The notes under the pieces: generated by a model
What the model was told of the DNA's origin: nothing
What the model saw: only the letters and a program-made list of their open reading frames with translations
Database searches by the model: none
Made by a program: the position numbers and the translations under genes
Shown here: positions 1 to 10,670 of the stretch, piece by piece
Position numbering within the stretch: position 1 is the stretch's first letter
Layout: each line of letters opens with the position of its first letter
DNA from: Halichondria panicea
Taxonomy: Eukaryota > Porifera > Demospongiae > Suberitida > Halichondriidae
NCBI RefSeq assembly: GCF_963675165.1
Contig: NC_087377.1
Span: forward strand, 14,876,198-14,940,197
Direction: 5' to 3'
DNA length: 64,000 bases

Positions 1-30
1 CGCTATGTAGTCGAGCATGGCTACAGAATT

Positions 31-129
31 AACATACAGTTCAAAGGTCAACTTTGAAGTAGCTAAGGTAGTATAGAACTATTAGGTATAGCTAAGGTGA
101 ACTACTAGTAGTGCTCAGGGCCACCGTAT
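31..129 (-). repeat. Dispersed repeat, inverted copy of the 20.3-20.5 kb repeat
   Basis: This stretch reads as the reverse complement of the repeat at about 20300-20530. It contains the same units (GTAGCTAAGGTAG, AAGGTGAACTA) and ends in the same unique edge (CAGGGCCACCGTA here, TACGGTGGCCCTGAG there). Here only two or three units are present. It lies in an intron or upstream of the first visible exon of the partial monooxygenase gene. No gene is seen in it. Confidence 0.6.
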
Positions 130-336
130 ATTATTTTATGATTGATTTCACAGTTTATCGTGAGTTGGTTGCACATGCAATGCCAATGTCATGCTTTGCA
201 TCAATAATATGCTTTATCAGTAATAGATGCATGTACGCAATGGGAGGATGCATTGTCCCATAGAGCTCTTATAGTTGTAGTTTGTAAGCTTATTATAGCT
301 TTAAATGAAAGTTTCTATTTCAATTTATTCATGTAG

Positions 337-2297
337 TATTTTCCAAGTACGGGCATCACAGTATTCAGCAACGTCCTCCACACGCATCTAGCTGGTGAGT
401 TTTGTTGCTACATGCACGGAGATTACAGCTTCTCACGCAAGTCATGTGTCTATGCATTTGTTAAATTACCCCATGCACCTGGGGTCTGTATCATAGCAAC
501 TGCATGATGGGGCTTAACTATCACATTCCTCATGCATAAACTCCCTTAAGAGCGCATAATTATACTAGCCTCACAGCCAATCGGTAGGGGCAGGGCAGAT
601 GGGTGGGGCTCGCTAAACACCATGCATGCAGGAAGGCATGAGATAAGGGTGGGACAAATGGACAAATTAGTGCGTAGCTTTTATATAGAAGCTTATAGCA
701 CTGGCTGGGTCATACGCACAAGCTTGTCATTTGTTTTAATATTATAGCTATAATTATGTGTACAAGGTGAGGTATTAAGCATTTCATTCCAGTGGGTATA
801 TAACAGCTATTATCCACTTCAAATTTATGGTAGTGTAAACATCCTTGGCCAAAAGCGAAGAGCTTTATGCCATAAATTCTGATGTATATATATATATATA
901 GTGGACACATGGACACAAAGAGTATAACATGCAGTCATAACTTTACACAAGGTGTTGGAGTTACTTTGCACCATTATCGGAGACTTGATCAAGACTCCAG
1001 CACTTGCAGTGCATTAGAGGAATTGGCACCAATTGAAGACAACCCTTCGTACGACTTCAACTACCAACAATCCACTCTTCTTCCAAATCCTATCACAGTT
1101 TTGCCCGTGAGTTTCAAACAATGAGTTCCTGACCAGTGAAGTACAATGCTATATAATTATGTCTTATATATACGAATACAGGATAATTATGACAACAATG
1201 ACGATCATATAATTTTTTATCTTGCTTATTTTCAGGGAGATAGTCTTCGTTTGGAATGCAGCTACAACACTGAGAATAGAAACTCTACTACCCTGGTATG
1301 CCAAATATGCATAAATCTTACTTGACATGCATACTGCATATTTTCGAACACTTTTTTAGGGTGGACCAGCAACGATGGACGAAATGTGCCTGTCTTTCAT
1401 TTCCTACTATCCTCGTATGGGCCTTGCTAGCTGCATTAGTGTTCCAAATAGTAACGACCCCACATTTTTGCAAAATTTCTTAAGAGACCATGTTCCCCCG
1501 TAAGTATAATAATACTTTTCTATACAACTCTGTTGCAACTTACCAGGCTATAACAATGCACATGAACTCAACCCATAATTATATATACATTTTACTGAAT
1601 TACAGAAATGTGCTACTGGCACTGTTACAAGCTTCAATACAAGGAAGAAGTGCCCTAACTAATGCTTGGAACATGATAAACTGGAGTTCGGATGCAATTG
1701 ATTCTTTTGAGAGTGACTATCTTAATGGTCCCTTGATTGATGTCTGTATTCCTGTTCTTGTACAGGTATATAAATTAAAGTTCAAGATAATAGCAAGCGG
1801 TATAAAAGGCATGCAACAGCAAAAGAGCAGAGTTCAATCGTGGGCAGATGAATGTGCATGAAAAATAGACATTTCTATTTTTAGCATTTCATGCAAATTC
1901 ACACATTTCTCCGCCCACGTTTGAATTCTGCTAGCTAGTGTACTAGATAGTGAGTTGCATGCCTTCTCTTCTTTTATATGCCCTTGATAATAGCATATAA
2001 AAGTAAAATACAACCATGGTTGTTTTCCCACATACACCTGTAACGATTATAATAGTGTTAGGTTAGAATATTTATAATTATGAGTACTTCTTTTTTCGCT
2101 TGCAGGATAGCACTGACCTTCAGTTCATACGACATGAGGGGTTTGAAGAACCCAACTGTACCTACCAAGCAGCTGACCAGTGCACTGGTTTCATGCCCAT
2201 GGATTGTTGCTCTCGTATAGGTGGTGCTGGTGAAATAATCTCCGGAAGTTTGGTGCTAGTCATACTCTGCCTGGCTGCTGTACTCTCCATGTTTTGA
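337..2297 (+). CDS. Copper type II monooxygenase (DBH/MOXD1-like), 3' half only
   Basis: Proteins of this family hydroxylate a substrate using two copper sites, ascorbate and O2 in the secretory pathway. Only the C-terminal half is visible; the 5' exons lie before the window. Exons read: 337-394 (contains LHTHLAG, the His-x-His ligands of the CuM/CuB site), 952-1106, 1236-1295 (GDSLRLECSYNTE), 1360-1499 (DEMC, the methionine copper ligand), 1606-1765 and 2106-2297. All junctions are GT-AG and phases agree. The last exon ends in a cysteine-rich stretch and a hydrophobic tail (SLVLVILCLAAVLSMF), suggesting a membrane or GPI anchor. It is the only member of this family here on the plus strand; the other three face the opposite way. 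The reading frame is intact in the part seen. The acceptor of the first exon is the least certain border. Confidence 0.8.
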
Positions 2298-2528
2298 AAA
2301 CTAACTTTATAATGACTTCAATTAGTTTATAGTTTGGACACTCGATGGTAACAATAATTTTTAGCTTCTTTTAAGAGTACCATCTTCTTAGACTCGTTTC
2401 CCATATTAATCTGGTATTTATCTGCACGGCAAACAGTATACTATTATATAAAATGCAGATGCAGTGACGGTTACATTTATATATATGGGGGATACATAAT
2501 TATTGTGGAATGATTCACTGTCATTGCC

Positions 2529-2660
2529 TTTAGAAGCAGATCGAGGAGGTACGACATCCGCGTGTCTTAAACACCCACATTCCTTGAACTTTGACCTAAG
2601 GAATGTGTGTCTAAAACATTTCCTTTGACACGTGGATGTTGTACCTCCTCTGCTTTAGAA
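2529..2660. repeat. Long imperfect hairpin
   Basis: The arm around 2529-2570 (AGAAGCAGATCGAGGAGGT and following bases) pairs with 2620-2660 read in reverse complement. The loop holds a second small inverted repeat (ACATTCCTT/AAGGAATGT). It sits just 3' of the partial monooxygenase gene and has the form of a foldback element. No direct repeats were found at its edges. Confidence 0.6.
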
Positions 2661-2762
2661 GAGATTGGATCACTTGTGATACGGCGCAGGACAGAGATAA
2701 TAATATAATAAGGGTCATTTTAGTCGTGTGCATGGTCTCGTGAAAAAGTTTTCACTTTATTA

Positions 2763-3240
2763 GGTCGACACAACTCGTGTGATTTTAATTTCAGCTGGAA
2801 TGATGCAGACCCTGTGGGTGACGATTCCAATCAGGTGATATACTTTGGCAACCAAAACCGAGTTTCGTTCAGCCTCAACCTCTTGGGTAGGCATGTGGCA
2901 AATATTCTGGAATATACTTTTTTGAATATTAATAGGCAGTCTTGTTTACAATTTGAGTATTGAATAGGCACTGTGAACTGATGCATAGCTCAGAAAATGC
3001 CAACATTTCACATGGCAGTAATCTAATTTTAGTCCTATCAATGTTGAAACCACACTTTTTGTGCATGTGCTGTGTATGTTAAATAATTTGAATAATAGGT
3101 GTCATCAATAGGCTGGTCAAGTGAAAGTATATATAGGTGAATATTTGGCACAGCCCTACTCTTGGGTGGTCAACAAGAGCCACCCCCTGATCCTGCATGC
3201 CGACCTGCAAACATTAAGCATTACTGTGTCTGATGTCTGA
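2763..3240 (+). pseudogene. DOMON-exon fragment of a copper monooxygenase, interrupted by a transposon
   Basis: Translated pieces match exon 3 of the three intact monooxygenase genes: SWNDADPVGDD, then LNLLG, then after an insertion GGQQEPPPDP and, in another frame, ADLQTLSITV. The intact genes read SWNDADPIDDD...INLLGGQQEVP...DLQSFDITV. The fragment carries a short insertion before SWNDADP, a 271-bp element at 2888-3158, and a frame break between PDP and DLQ. No other exons of this copy were found around it. It is best explained as the relic of a further tandem copy. Confidence 0.75.
2888..3158. mobile_element. hAT-type MITE with perfect 8-bp target duplication
   Basis: The element starts TAGGCATGTGGCAAATATTC and ends with the approximate reverse complement (GAATATTTGGCACAGCCCTA). 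It is flanked on both sides by CTCTTGGG (2880-2887 and 3159-3166), an exact 8-bp direct repeat that belongs to the host codons for L-L-G. An 8-bp duplication and TIRs starting TAG fit the hAT superfamily. At 271 bp with no ORF, it is non-autonomous. A relative is at 10066-10492. Confidence 0.85.
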
Positions 3241-3314
3241 TGCATATAGTAAGTGCTCTCGTTTACTCCTTATCTATGTTATATGCTATACTGCATGGCA
3301 TGCACGCATGATTG

Positions 3315-3490
3315 TACCGTATTACTAGACGGTGAAAAACCTTTGCGAATGAGCCAAATCAGTTAACCCTTTATGATCTAACTATTGCGTTCTGGCAAGG
3401 ATCATTAGTAATATTTACGGATTTTATTCAGTGTTGCGAATTGATCAACCATTCGCAAAGTTCGCAAATGTTTATTGTTCGCAAAACAGC
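3315..3490. repeat. Copy of the CGTATTACTAG repeat family
   Basis: The sequence shares blocks (TTTGCGAATGAGCCAAATCAG, TCTAACTATTGCGTTCTGG, TTGATCAACCATTCGC) with 9445-9550 and, in the opposite orientation, with 40009-40216. One edge has the shared end motif ACCGTATTACTAG. It is a dispersed, probably non-autonomous inverted-repeat element. Confidence 0.6.
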
Positions 3491-3885
3491 TTGGTATGAT
3501 TATGATTCACACTTCAAGCCTGGAGTTAGTATGTGATGGTAATCTTGTGCTGGCTTGCATCATGCATGCATGATTAGCAGTGCCAATATGCAATGTTTTA
3601 TGCAATCATCGACTCCAACCATAGCATAATAGGATCGGATATCTAATATACACCCAGCAAAATGTGTGTATGTGGAATCTATACTTCTGATTTGTGATCA
3701 CCACAGTATCAACTATCACTTGCAATGCACATAGCTTAGTCTGGCTTCTGTTTCATATTGTGGCCATTGCATCCCACAATGCACTGTACTGCTACATTGT
3801 AAGGCTTCTGTTTCATCTTGTGGCCATTACATCCCATCCATGCACTGTACTGCTAATCAGTTATAGGAATTTATATACGATAGTG

Positions 3886-5440
3886 ATGGCAATCAAAAGG
3901 TTTTTTGTGTTCGCTGTGGTCCTGAGTGTGATGATCATGCTCGTTATATCATGGACCCTACACTCTGAGGGCAGTACCCACATAGCAATAAGACTGACTG
4001 ATCCTATCTTGAACTCCAAGACATACCACAATGCCTCACATGTGGGATACTGGCAGAGCCATGGTGGTGTTACATGCAATGTCAGTGTCAGCTCTGCGCC
4101 ATCACCTAACATCAGTACAGCTCTGGAGAGATGGCGAAAGCAAGTGTTTAGTACGGATACTCAGGATTTGAGCAGTGAAAAGTTTACAATTGTCATGTTG
4201 ACCTATATCAGAGGGTATCGATTCTGGCCAAGATTTTGCGGCACTATACTGTGCAACACCACGATTGGCTAAGTTTGTTGTGATATGGAACGATATTGAG
4301 CGGGACATCCCTAAAGTCGTTCTCATGAGTAACCAATGTCAATTCCACTCGAGTTTATACGAGAGACAGAAAACAAGATCATAACCCGATTCAAGCCGCG
4401 ACCACAAATAGAGACTGACTGTGAGTTACTTGATACCTTCACCACTCACACACACACTCATGCAGTATACTCCTTTCCATGCATGTGTAGGTGTGTTCAT
4501 TCTGGACGATGATCGATGGATCACTGACTTAACTGCATGACCTCACTTTCGCTTTCAACGTTCGGTAATAGTGCTGTATATATATATATATATGATCGAT
4601 GTGTATCTGGAGTAAATCCATCCTTTCACTCACGATACTAGATCATGTCTAATAACTCTTACCCCCCCCTCCCTACAGGAGAATAGATATCGTATTGTCG
4701 GCTTTAATGAATGCAAAAGGTCCCACAGTCGCAACTCTCAGGGGCAGTATACTTACAAATAGCCGGTTACAGAAATGGTGCGTCTATCATGATGACGCGG
4801 CAACAGGATTTCTGCACAGGTAAGCTTTGGCAGATATTTATACCCGCACAATTGAATATACTAAATTCCCCTTGTGATTATACACTATATAAATTCTATT
4901 TCTTAGGGCATACCTCGATATGTACTTTGACCCTGGGGCCTTGCTACCAGCAGGCATGATGGAAGATAAGGATTGGACTATAATGTATTGCGATGACATT
5001 CTCATGAACTGCGTGGTTGAACGTTTCCTGGAACTGGTCTCGTGGCCGCAGCCAAGTCTAGTGGTGGTCAAGGGAAAGAGTGCCATTGGGAGCATAGAAG
5101 GAGAAGCAGGTCGTATGGGTTGTCCTACCTGCATACATAGAAGAGGGCTATATACAACCCACCGTTTGTAAAGCATAATAATCTTGTGTTGTGTACGTAG
5201 AAAGACTAATTTTATCCCCTTCCCGAAAAAATAAAGCAAAATAATTGTAGCATTATAATTTATGTGTGTCTGAAGTTAAACTATGATTTTACCCCCCGGC
5301 CCCCTCTCCCCACACACAGCCAGGGCAGGAGATCACCCTGGGCTGCATACGCTACGACCTGACCACCACAAACAAAGATACCAAGGAGATAATTAACATC
5401 AGTATATACTTCCGTCAGCCCTATACAAGTTTAAATTAAA
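3886..5440 (+). pseudogene. Exostosin-like (GT64) glycosyltransferase, decayed
   Basis: The GT64 domain of EXT/EXTL proteins adds GlcNAc in heparan sulfate synthesis in the ER/Golgi. An ATG at 3886 begins a type II anchor (MAIKRFFVFAVVLSVMIMLV) and a stem, followed by FTIVMLTYIRG. After a frame break come LAKFVVIWNDIE, then the DDD metal-binding motif in FILDDDRW (exon from about 4491 after a donor at 4420), RIVGF, RSHSRNSQGQYTY, a TGFLHRAYLDMY segment, and a C-terminal part (CDDILMNCVVERF, VVVKGKSAI). A final exon begins about 5322. The order matches GT64 proteins. The frame changes near 4215 and again in the middle region, and a stop interrupts after GQYTYK, so no intact protein can be made. 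A second copy of the 3' end lies at 17440-17842. Confidence 0.7.
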
Positions 5441-6592
5441 CCATGAATATATATATATATATATAGATCTCAAAATTGTACATGCATGATGCTGTTTGGA
5501 ATGTGGGATAGTTCCTCTTGTTTCAACCTACATTCTATATAAGCACCACTCTATAAATCACTGTGGTGTTCTTCGGTGTATGCTATAGGTTGTGCTCTTT
5601 ATAATAATTATATAGACATCACCATATATATGCACTATTAATCTCGCGCTTTTATTCTCAGTATAAACCACACAAATTTAACATACTACTGACTCGAACC
5701 ATTATAATATATTATTATACCTATAATAAATGAAAGCACCGCTCACGCGGGTTACTATCAAGTGATGCATGATGCAGTACAATATCATTCAAAGTTGCAT
5801 ATAAAAGAAGAGAGGGCACATAACATGCAGCAAAACAGCAGAATTTAAACGTGCATATGATTATATACTATAAGTTCAGCACAGCCACTCTTGTACCCTC
5901 ATGCATGCATTCATGCACTGCCTTGGCACTACATTTCCTTTGATCTCAAATGTTAAAAGGCAACAATACCTATAGGCATTGCATTGAATGCCATTGTAAC
6001 GATGCCACTGTTAAAAGTTGTGCTGTGTCCAAGCGTCGCTAAGTTTCTAAAGTGCATTATAACCGTTAGGTAAGTCAACACTGCATGTACTATTATTATT
6101 ATAGCTATAAGATTATCGATTATCTTAGGTGCACTCATTTCTGAAGTAATTTATTGCTCGTATATATGGCATGAATCCTTGTGATCTTATAGTTACGTAC
6201 GTCAATCCGTCACAACGTCATTCACATGCAGGTCTATTATATGCATGCATTAGATAATTCAAGATATTGTACAGTAGAACCTCCATAAAACGGACACCAT
6301 TGGGGAACAGCCTTTTGGCCGTTATATATGTATATTGAGAGGTAGCCTCAAGACAAACGATTGTCTTACTGCCAATATAAAAACTGCTGCTGAACTTACA
6401 CTTCATTTCCATACTTGAGGACATAATTATGTATATGTAATCCAGGACACTATATACTTAGCTAGATTGTGCAAAATAATGCTATAATTTTCTGCTAATT
6501 CTGGGTGAGGAGTCCACTCTGCCTGATGCATGCTATCCATTGTAGCTATACTGGATATTTTGCAACACGATCATGCAGAGGATGTAATTGTT

Positions 6593-6663
6593 GACACCCT
6601 CTTAAGCATGCCAACTATAATAATTTTATAAGCTATGTAGTTGGCATGCTTTAAGAGGGTGTC
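6593..6663. repeat. Hairpin, left copy of a duplicated pair
   Basis: GACACCCTCTTAAGCATGCC (with the next bases AACT) pairs with its reverse complement ending at 6663, with a loop of about 22 bases. The corresponding hairpin in the right-hand duplicate is at 20101-20161, where the arms have diverged and an additional palindrome has been added just upstream. Confidence 0.7.
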
Positions 6664-7138
6664 TATACAGTATTGTCTCATATATAGCTTAATTGCATGG
6701 GTGTTGGTGGGGATGAAGGAATTGGAGAAATTTGCTAGCAAAATGGGCTGTAAAAAATTTAACAAGCTTTATGCATTCCGTTGCAGATATACGATTGATG
6801 CCACATTTATGTTATACTTGTGAATTCGCTGTAAAGGTGTATATGTATCGAGTTAGAATGAATTCACAAGTTTAATCTAACCATGCATATACATGAGTAA
6901 CACCGGCTCTTCAAAATGTGTATATAATTATGAAAATGGGTATAGTGGCTGCAATAGCATGTAGCAGAAAAGGGGGGAGGCCCGGGAAAGCTGATAGCAG
7001 AGCAGGCATTATGGGATAGTGCATGGGCACCGCTGCAGGCAGTATATAGGGTTGGTATAATTATAGATTATAATTATATGCTGGCATAATTTTGAGCACA
7101 ATAATATAATAGGCACATTTTTTGGGTGAGAATTATGC

Positions 7139-7197
7139 TAGCTTCGAGACCAGGCCGATTAAAATACGTATTTTAATCGGCCTGGATTCGAGGCTAG
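7139..7197. mobile_element. Palindromic mini-element, family TAGCCTCGA, copy 1
   Basis: TAGCTTCGAGACCAGGCCG at the left pairs with CGGCCTGGATTCGAGGCTA at the right; the centre is also palindromic (AAAATACGTATTTT). It is flanked by AATTATGC at 7131-7138 and 7198-7205, a perfect 8-bp direct repeat. Total length is 59 bp. Other copies with their own 8-bp repeats are at 32798, 50836 and 61315. Confidence 0.85.
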
Positions 7198-8286
7198 AAT
7201 TATGCTGGCATAATAGGTACCTTTAACAGAATAATAGGCAGGTTTTGGAAATACTGGTCAACGAATTAAACATTAATTTTGTATAGGGCTGGTGGAAGTA
7301 TAGTATACTGATGTTAATTTATTATTTCCTTGGTAAAAATTATTATGGTGTTTAGAGATAGAGTCATGTGGCTATATATTGCATGTGCAACGACGTGGGG
7401 TCTGTGTTGTGCTTAAAGATAGATGAAAGAAGGAATAACGTGGGAATAATTAATAGGCGATTTGAAAAGAAATTTGAAAAGAAAATTTGAATTTATAGCA
7501 TAAAAGAATAGCATATTAGTAACATCTCGAGCATAATCTACCAACTCCTAGCAGGCAGACATAATTATAAGGAAAGTGAGAGAGGGTGGGTGGACAAAGG
7601 GTATATATAATATAGGACGGGTATACTGGAGGGCAGGGCTAACCTCGTTCTCAGGCCGAAACTGAGGATATATACTTGATGGTTTTCTACAGTCACGAAG
7701 TATACTCGTGAAACGTTAACTGCGACATCTATATATAAAAAAATTATATCAGAACATGACGATGTTGGTACCAAACCGTACAGTGCACATGTACCCTCCT
7801 CAGGTACATGTGCATTATACACCGATATATTGGGAGTACTGAAATCATGAAAGTGCTGGTGCAAGGACCGGCCGGGGAGGGGCAGGTAAAATTCACCTAT
7901 AAACCACGATTATAAGGGGGGATTTCGCGCTACCCATGCAGCACAGTCCGATCATTATTTGCAAAAGGGCCGGGACGAGAGTATTGCTGGTTGGGTGGTC
8001 TGCATGTGAATCATGATCATGCATGAGATTGAAATGTGTGCTAGAATAACTTGGCAGGTAAAATTAATGGTTAACCACGCAGTTGCACCTCATGGCTATA
8101 CACATGTCTCAATTGTATTGCTATTTTTCATGAGAATTAGCCAAAAAATTAACACAACTTAAGCACACAGTTATTTGCATGGTCACTGACTATAATTAGT
8201 TTGACTGGAGATCATGTGACAGCACTAATAGAGATGATACACTTTTTATTCCTTTGCAGATATAACTGTATACCAGTTGTGGGATA

Positions 8287-9397
8287 ATGAAAGTAAGGCA
8301 CCCCTGGTTTTGCATAAAGGTTGCCATCATCCTTTCAGCACTGATCATCACTATTAGTATTGAAGAGTTGTTTAAAATTTCTCTTCAAGGAAAGAATGCA
8401 CAACATTCCGATCCATCTACTCTGATGGGATTAATGACAACATCGTGGAATAACTTCAGCCAAAACCAGTCACATGATGTTCCTTTGAAATTAGGCACCT
8501 TATCCATAACTCCACCACTTTCCCTTATAGGAGGAGAGAGAAAATTGTTGTTTTATCTCATTTTCACCACAAATGCTACTGTCGGATCAGATAAAAGGTT
8601 ACATGGAAAGTTCAATTGGCGCCACCTACGTACTGTTGAATCCATTTTCTATCACCATCCGACTGCTGAAGTCAATATGTACAGTAACACCTTACCCAAT
8701 AACACTTTCAATGCCTTGACTGAACTTGGTTACTCAATTCAGATTCACAGGTACGATTTAAAAAGAATGCTCATTGGTACTCCAGCCGAGGGTTTCATAA
8801 TGAAGTTGGAAAAGGCTAGAAAACACAAAAACTGGTATTCTAATGAATCTAATCTTGTTCGTATGCTCCTTTTGTACAAATTTGGTGGCATTTACATGGA
8901 TACAGATATTATTGTGGTGAGACCACTATATTCCCTGGGAAGGAACATTGCAGGGTGGCAGACACAAAACAGAACGATAAATAATGCTTTTTTGAAGTTT
9001 GAGAAAGGGAATGCATTTATAAAAGTTTGCCTAAAAGAATTTTCACAACACTATGAGCAGAAATGGGGTTTTAATGGACCACAACTCATCACCAGGATTT
9101 ATTTCAGATCAAATTGGAGCAGTTATGATGTAGAAATCGTTGACCGCAACTTATTCTACATGATTCACTGCAGTAATAATAACCATTCACTGTTTCGAGG
9201 ACACAGAAGGAAATACTTTTGACATCAATATGAAAGTGCTTAAAACTGAGGCTTTTGTTGTGCACACAAACACAAAGATCACAGAATACCAAGGAATAAA
9301 CGGCCCTCTGAAAAATGGCACAATTTGTAAGTACCTCTATAATTCATTTTGTGTCCTTTGTGATAAAGTTTACCTGGACTATAAAGTGAACAGCTAA
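8287..9397 (+). CDS. A4GALT/A4GNT-like glycosyltransferase, copy 1, frameshift near the 3' end
   Basis: This is a Golgi sugar transferase of the DXD-motif family that includes lactosylceramide alpha-1,4-galactosyltransferase and alpha-1,4-GlcNAc transferase. The ATG at 8287 follows a likely 5'-UTR acceptor (TTTGCAG ending at 8259). The protein has a type II membrane anchor at residues 8-28 (FCIKVAIILSALIITIS), a stem with N-glycosylation sites, then a catalytic domain with LVRMLLLYKFGGIYMDTD (DTD is the metal-binding DXD), followed by FNGPQLITRIY. The frame reads to 9222 (311 aa). Compared with copy 2 at 21262, one extra base near 9175-9190 shifts the frame; the matching C-terminus (TEAFVVHTNTKITEYQG and on) continues in another frame to a stop at 9397. 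The coding part appears to be one exon. It may be a recent pseudogene, a truncated protein or a sequence error. Confidence 0.75.
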
Positions 9398-9444
9398 CTG
9401 TAGCTAACTGTAGCTATAATTATTATCTGCATCATGTATATATC

Positions 9445-9550
9445 GTATTACTAGAATATTTTGCGTGTGAAAAACCTTTGCGAATGAGCCAAATCAGCAA
9501 GAAATTTGACCCTTTGCGATCTAACTATTGCGTTCTGGAAAGGATCATGT
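9445..9550. repeat. Partial copy of the CGTATTACTAG repeat family
   Basis: CGTATTACTAGAATATTTTG is followed by TGAAAAACCTTTGCGAATGA and TCTAACTATTGCGTTCTGG, shared with 3315-3490 and 40009-40216. It is located just 3' of glycosyltransferase copy 1 and is absent at the equivalent place after copy 2, so it inserted after or outside the duplication. Confidence 0.6.
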
Positions 9551-9661
9551 ATATTTACTAACTGATGCATGACTATATTTGTATAGCGGAACTCTTTAGC
9601 TATAATTATGTAGCTGGAGCTGACCAAAAATCAATAAAAACACATCTGTATAATTATGCAT

Positions 9662-10053
9662 ACCATATATGCTTGATCAGGAGCCGCGGCTACTAAATGT
9701 TTCATTTTGCTGGAAGAGGAGGCTACAATTCAAGAGGGGCCACAGTTCAAGAGCGGCGTTTATTAGCTCCAAATAATTTAGTTTGTCATCAAAAGTTGTT
9801 TTCACCTGCATAAACTTGAACTCTGCCATGAGAAGTCTTTGTGAAGCACTAACAAGCTGCTACTCATAGCTACGTACATGTAGCTAGCTGCTAGTAATAA
9901 TTTTTTTGGCTGCCACATGCAGAAATGCTAGAGTCAAAGTTCACTGAGGCTACTATTTGAGAGCGGCTACTAAATGTTTCATTTTGCTGGCAAGGGAGGC
10001 TACTATTTGAGTGCGGCCTTTATACAAGAGCGGCCTCTGATCAAGCATATACG
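9662..10053. mobile_element. Inverted-repeat element, about 390 bp
   Basis: The left end CCATATATGCTTGATCAG is matched in reverse complement by CTGATCAAGCATATACGG at the right end. The interior has two related blocks (CGGCTACTAAATGTTTCATT near 9690 and 9965) and several AAGAGCGGC-type motifs. No ORF of note. Superfamily not assigned. Confidence 0.6.
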
Positions 10054-10065
10054 GTACATGGTAAT

Positions 10066-10492
10066 TAGGCCTGTGCCAAATACACAGTATTCAAATTTTT
10101 TCACCTATTATTCAAATTATTTATTCACACTTGATCAGCCTAATATTCAACTTCATCAGCCTATTATTCAAATTGATGACACCTATTATTCAACATACAC
10201 AGCAGCGAAATAAACACCTATAAATTATATAGCACCAAAAAATAGGATTAAGATTAAGTCACTTTCAGCAGCGAAATAACAAACTTTAGCCACAAAAATG
10301 TGATCTCAACTCTCAACATTGATTTGGACTAACAATCATAGTTTACTGCCATGTAAAATGTGGGTGTGTTCTGAGCTAAGCTACTGCGCATATGCAACTC
10401 AATGAATATCGTTAAACTGTTTTCACAGTGCCTATTATTCAAAGACTGCCTATTATTCAAAAAATTATTCTGGAATATTTGGCACAGGCCTA
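10066..10492. mobile_element. hAT-type MITE, relative of the 2888-3158 element
   Basis: The ends are TAGGCCTGTGCCAAATAC and the near-perfect reverse complement GGAATATTTGGCACAGGCCTA. The flanks ATGGTAAT (10058-10065) and ATGGCTAT (10493-10500) match at 6 of 8 positions, consistent with a decayed 8-bp duplication. The interior is filled with the unit CCTATTATTCAAA in both orientations. There is no transposase gene. Confidence 0.7.
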
Positions 10493-10670
10493 ATGGCTAT
10501 TATATAATTATACATATCCGCTATAATTTTTATTGTATCAATAATTATATAGGGGTTTATATAGGTCTAATTATATCGACTAATTATATAAATAGACTAA
10601 GTACAAATTAACTAATCTAGTATACAAGTATAAAAACGTCTAAAACAGATTACATGCAGTTTTGTTCACT

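Larger units (their letters stand above)
5441..8258. other. Intergenic, no gene seen; left copy of the segmental duplication
   Basis: No supported coding exon. Bases about 5954-6820 are duplicated at about 19458-20290, and about 7965-8286 at about 20875-21261. The stretch contains a hairpin at 6593-6663 (GACACCCTCTTAAGCATGCC paired with its complement), a pogo-like fragment around 6268 (GTAGAACCTCCATAAAACGG), a palindromic element at 7139-7197 and a small perfect palindrome around GGTACATGTGCA near 7783-7812. The last 300 bases probably carry the promoter and 5' UTR of the glycosyltransferase at 8287. Confidence 0.6.

Noticed and set aside
1490-1861. Reading of 1490-1861 as a single-exon gene
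   Set aside because: Only 1606-1765 is coding, as an exon of the partial monooxygenase gene; the rest reads through introns.
9974-10213. Open stretch running into the MITE at 10066
   Set aside because: The codons derive from the repeated ATTATTCAAA units of a transposon, not from a conserved protein.
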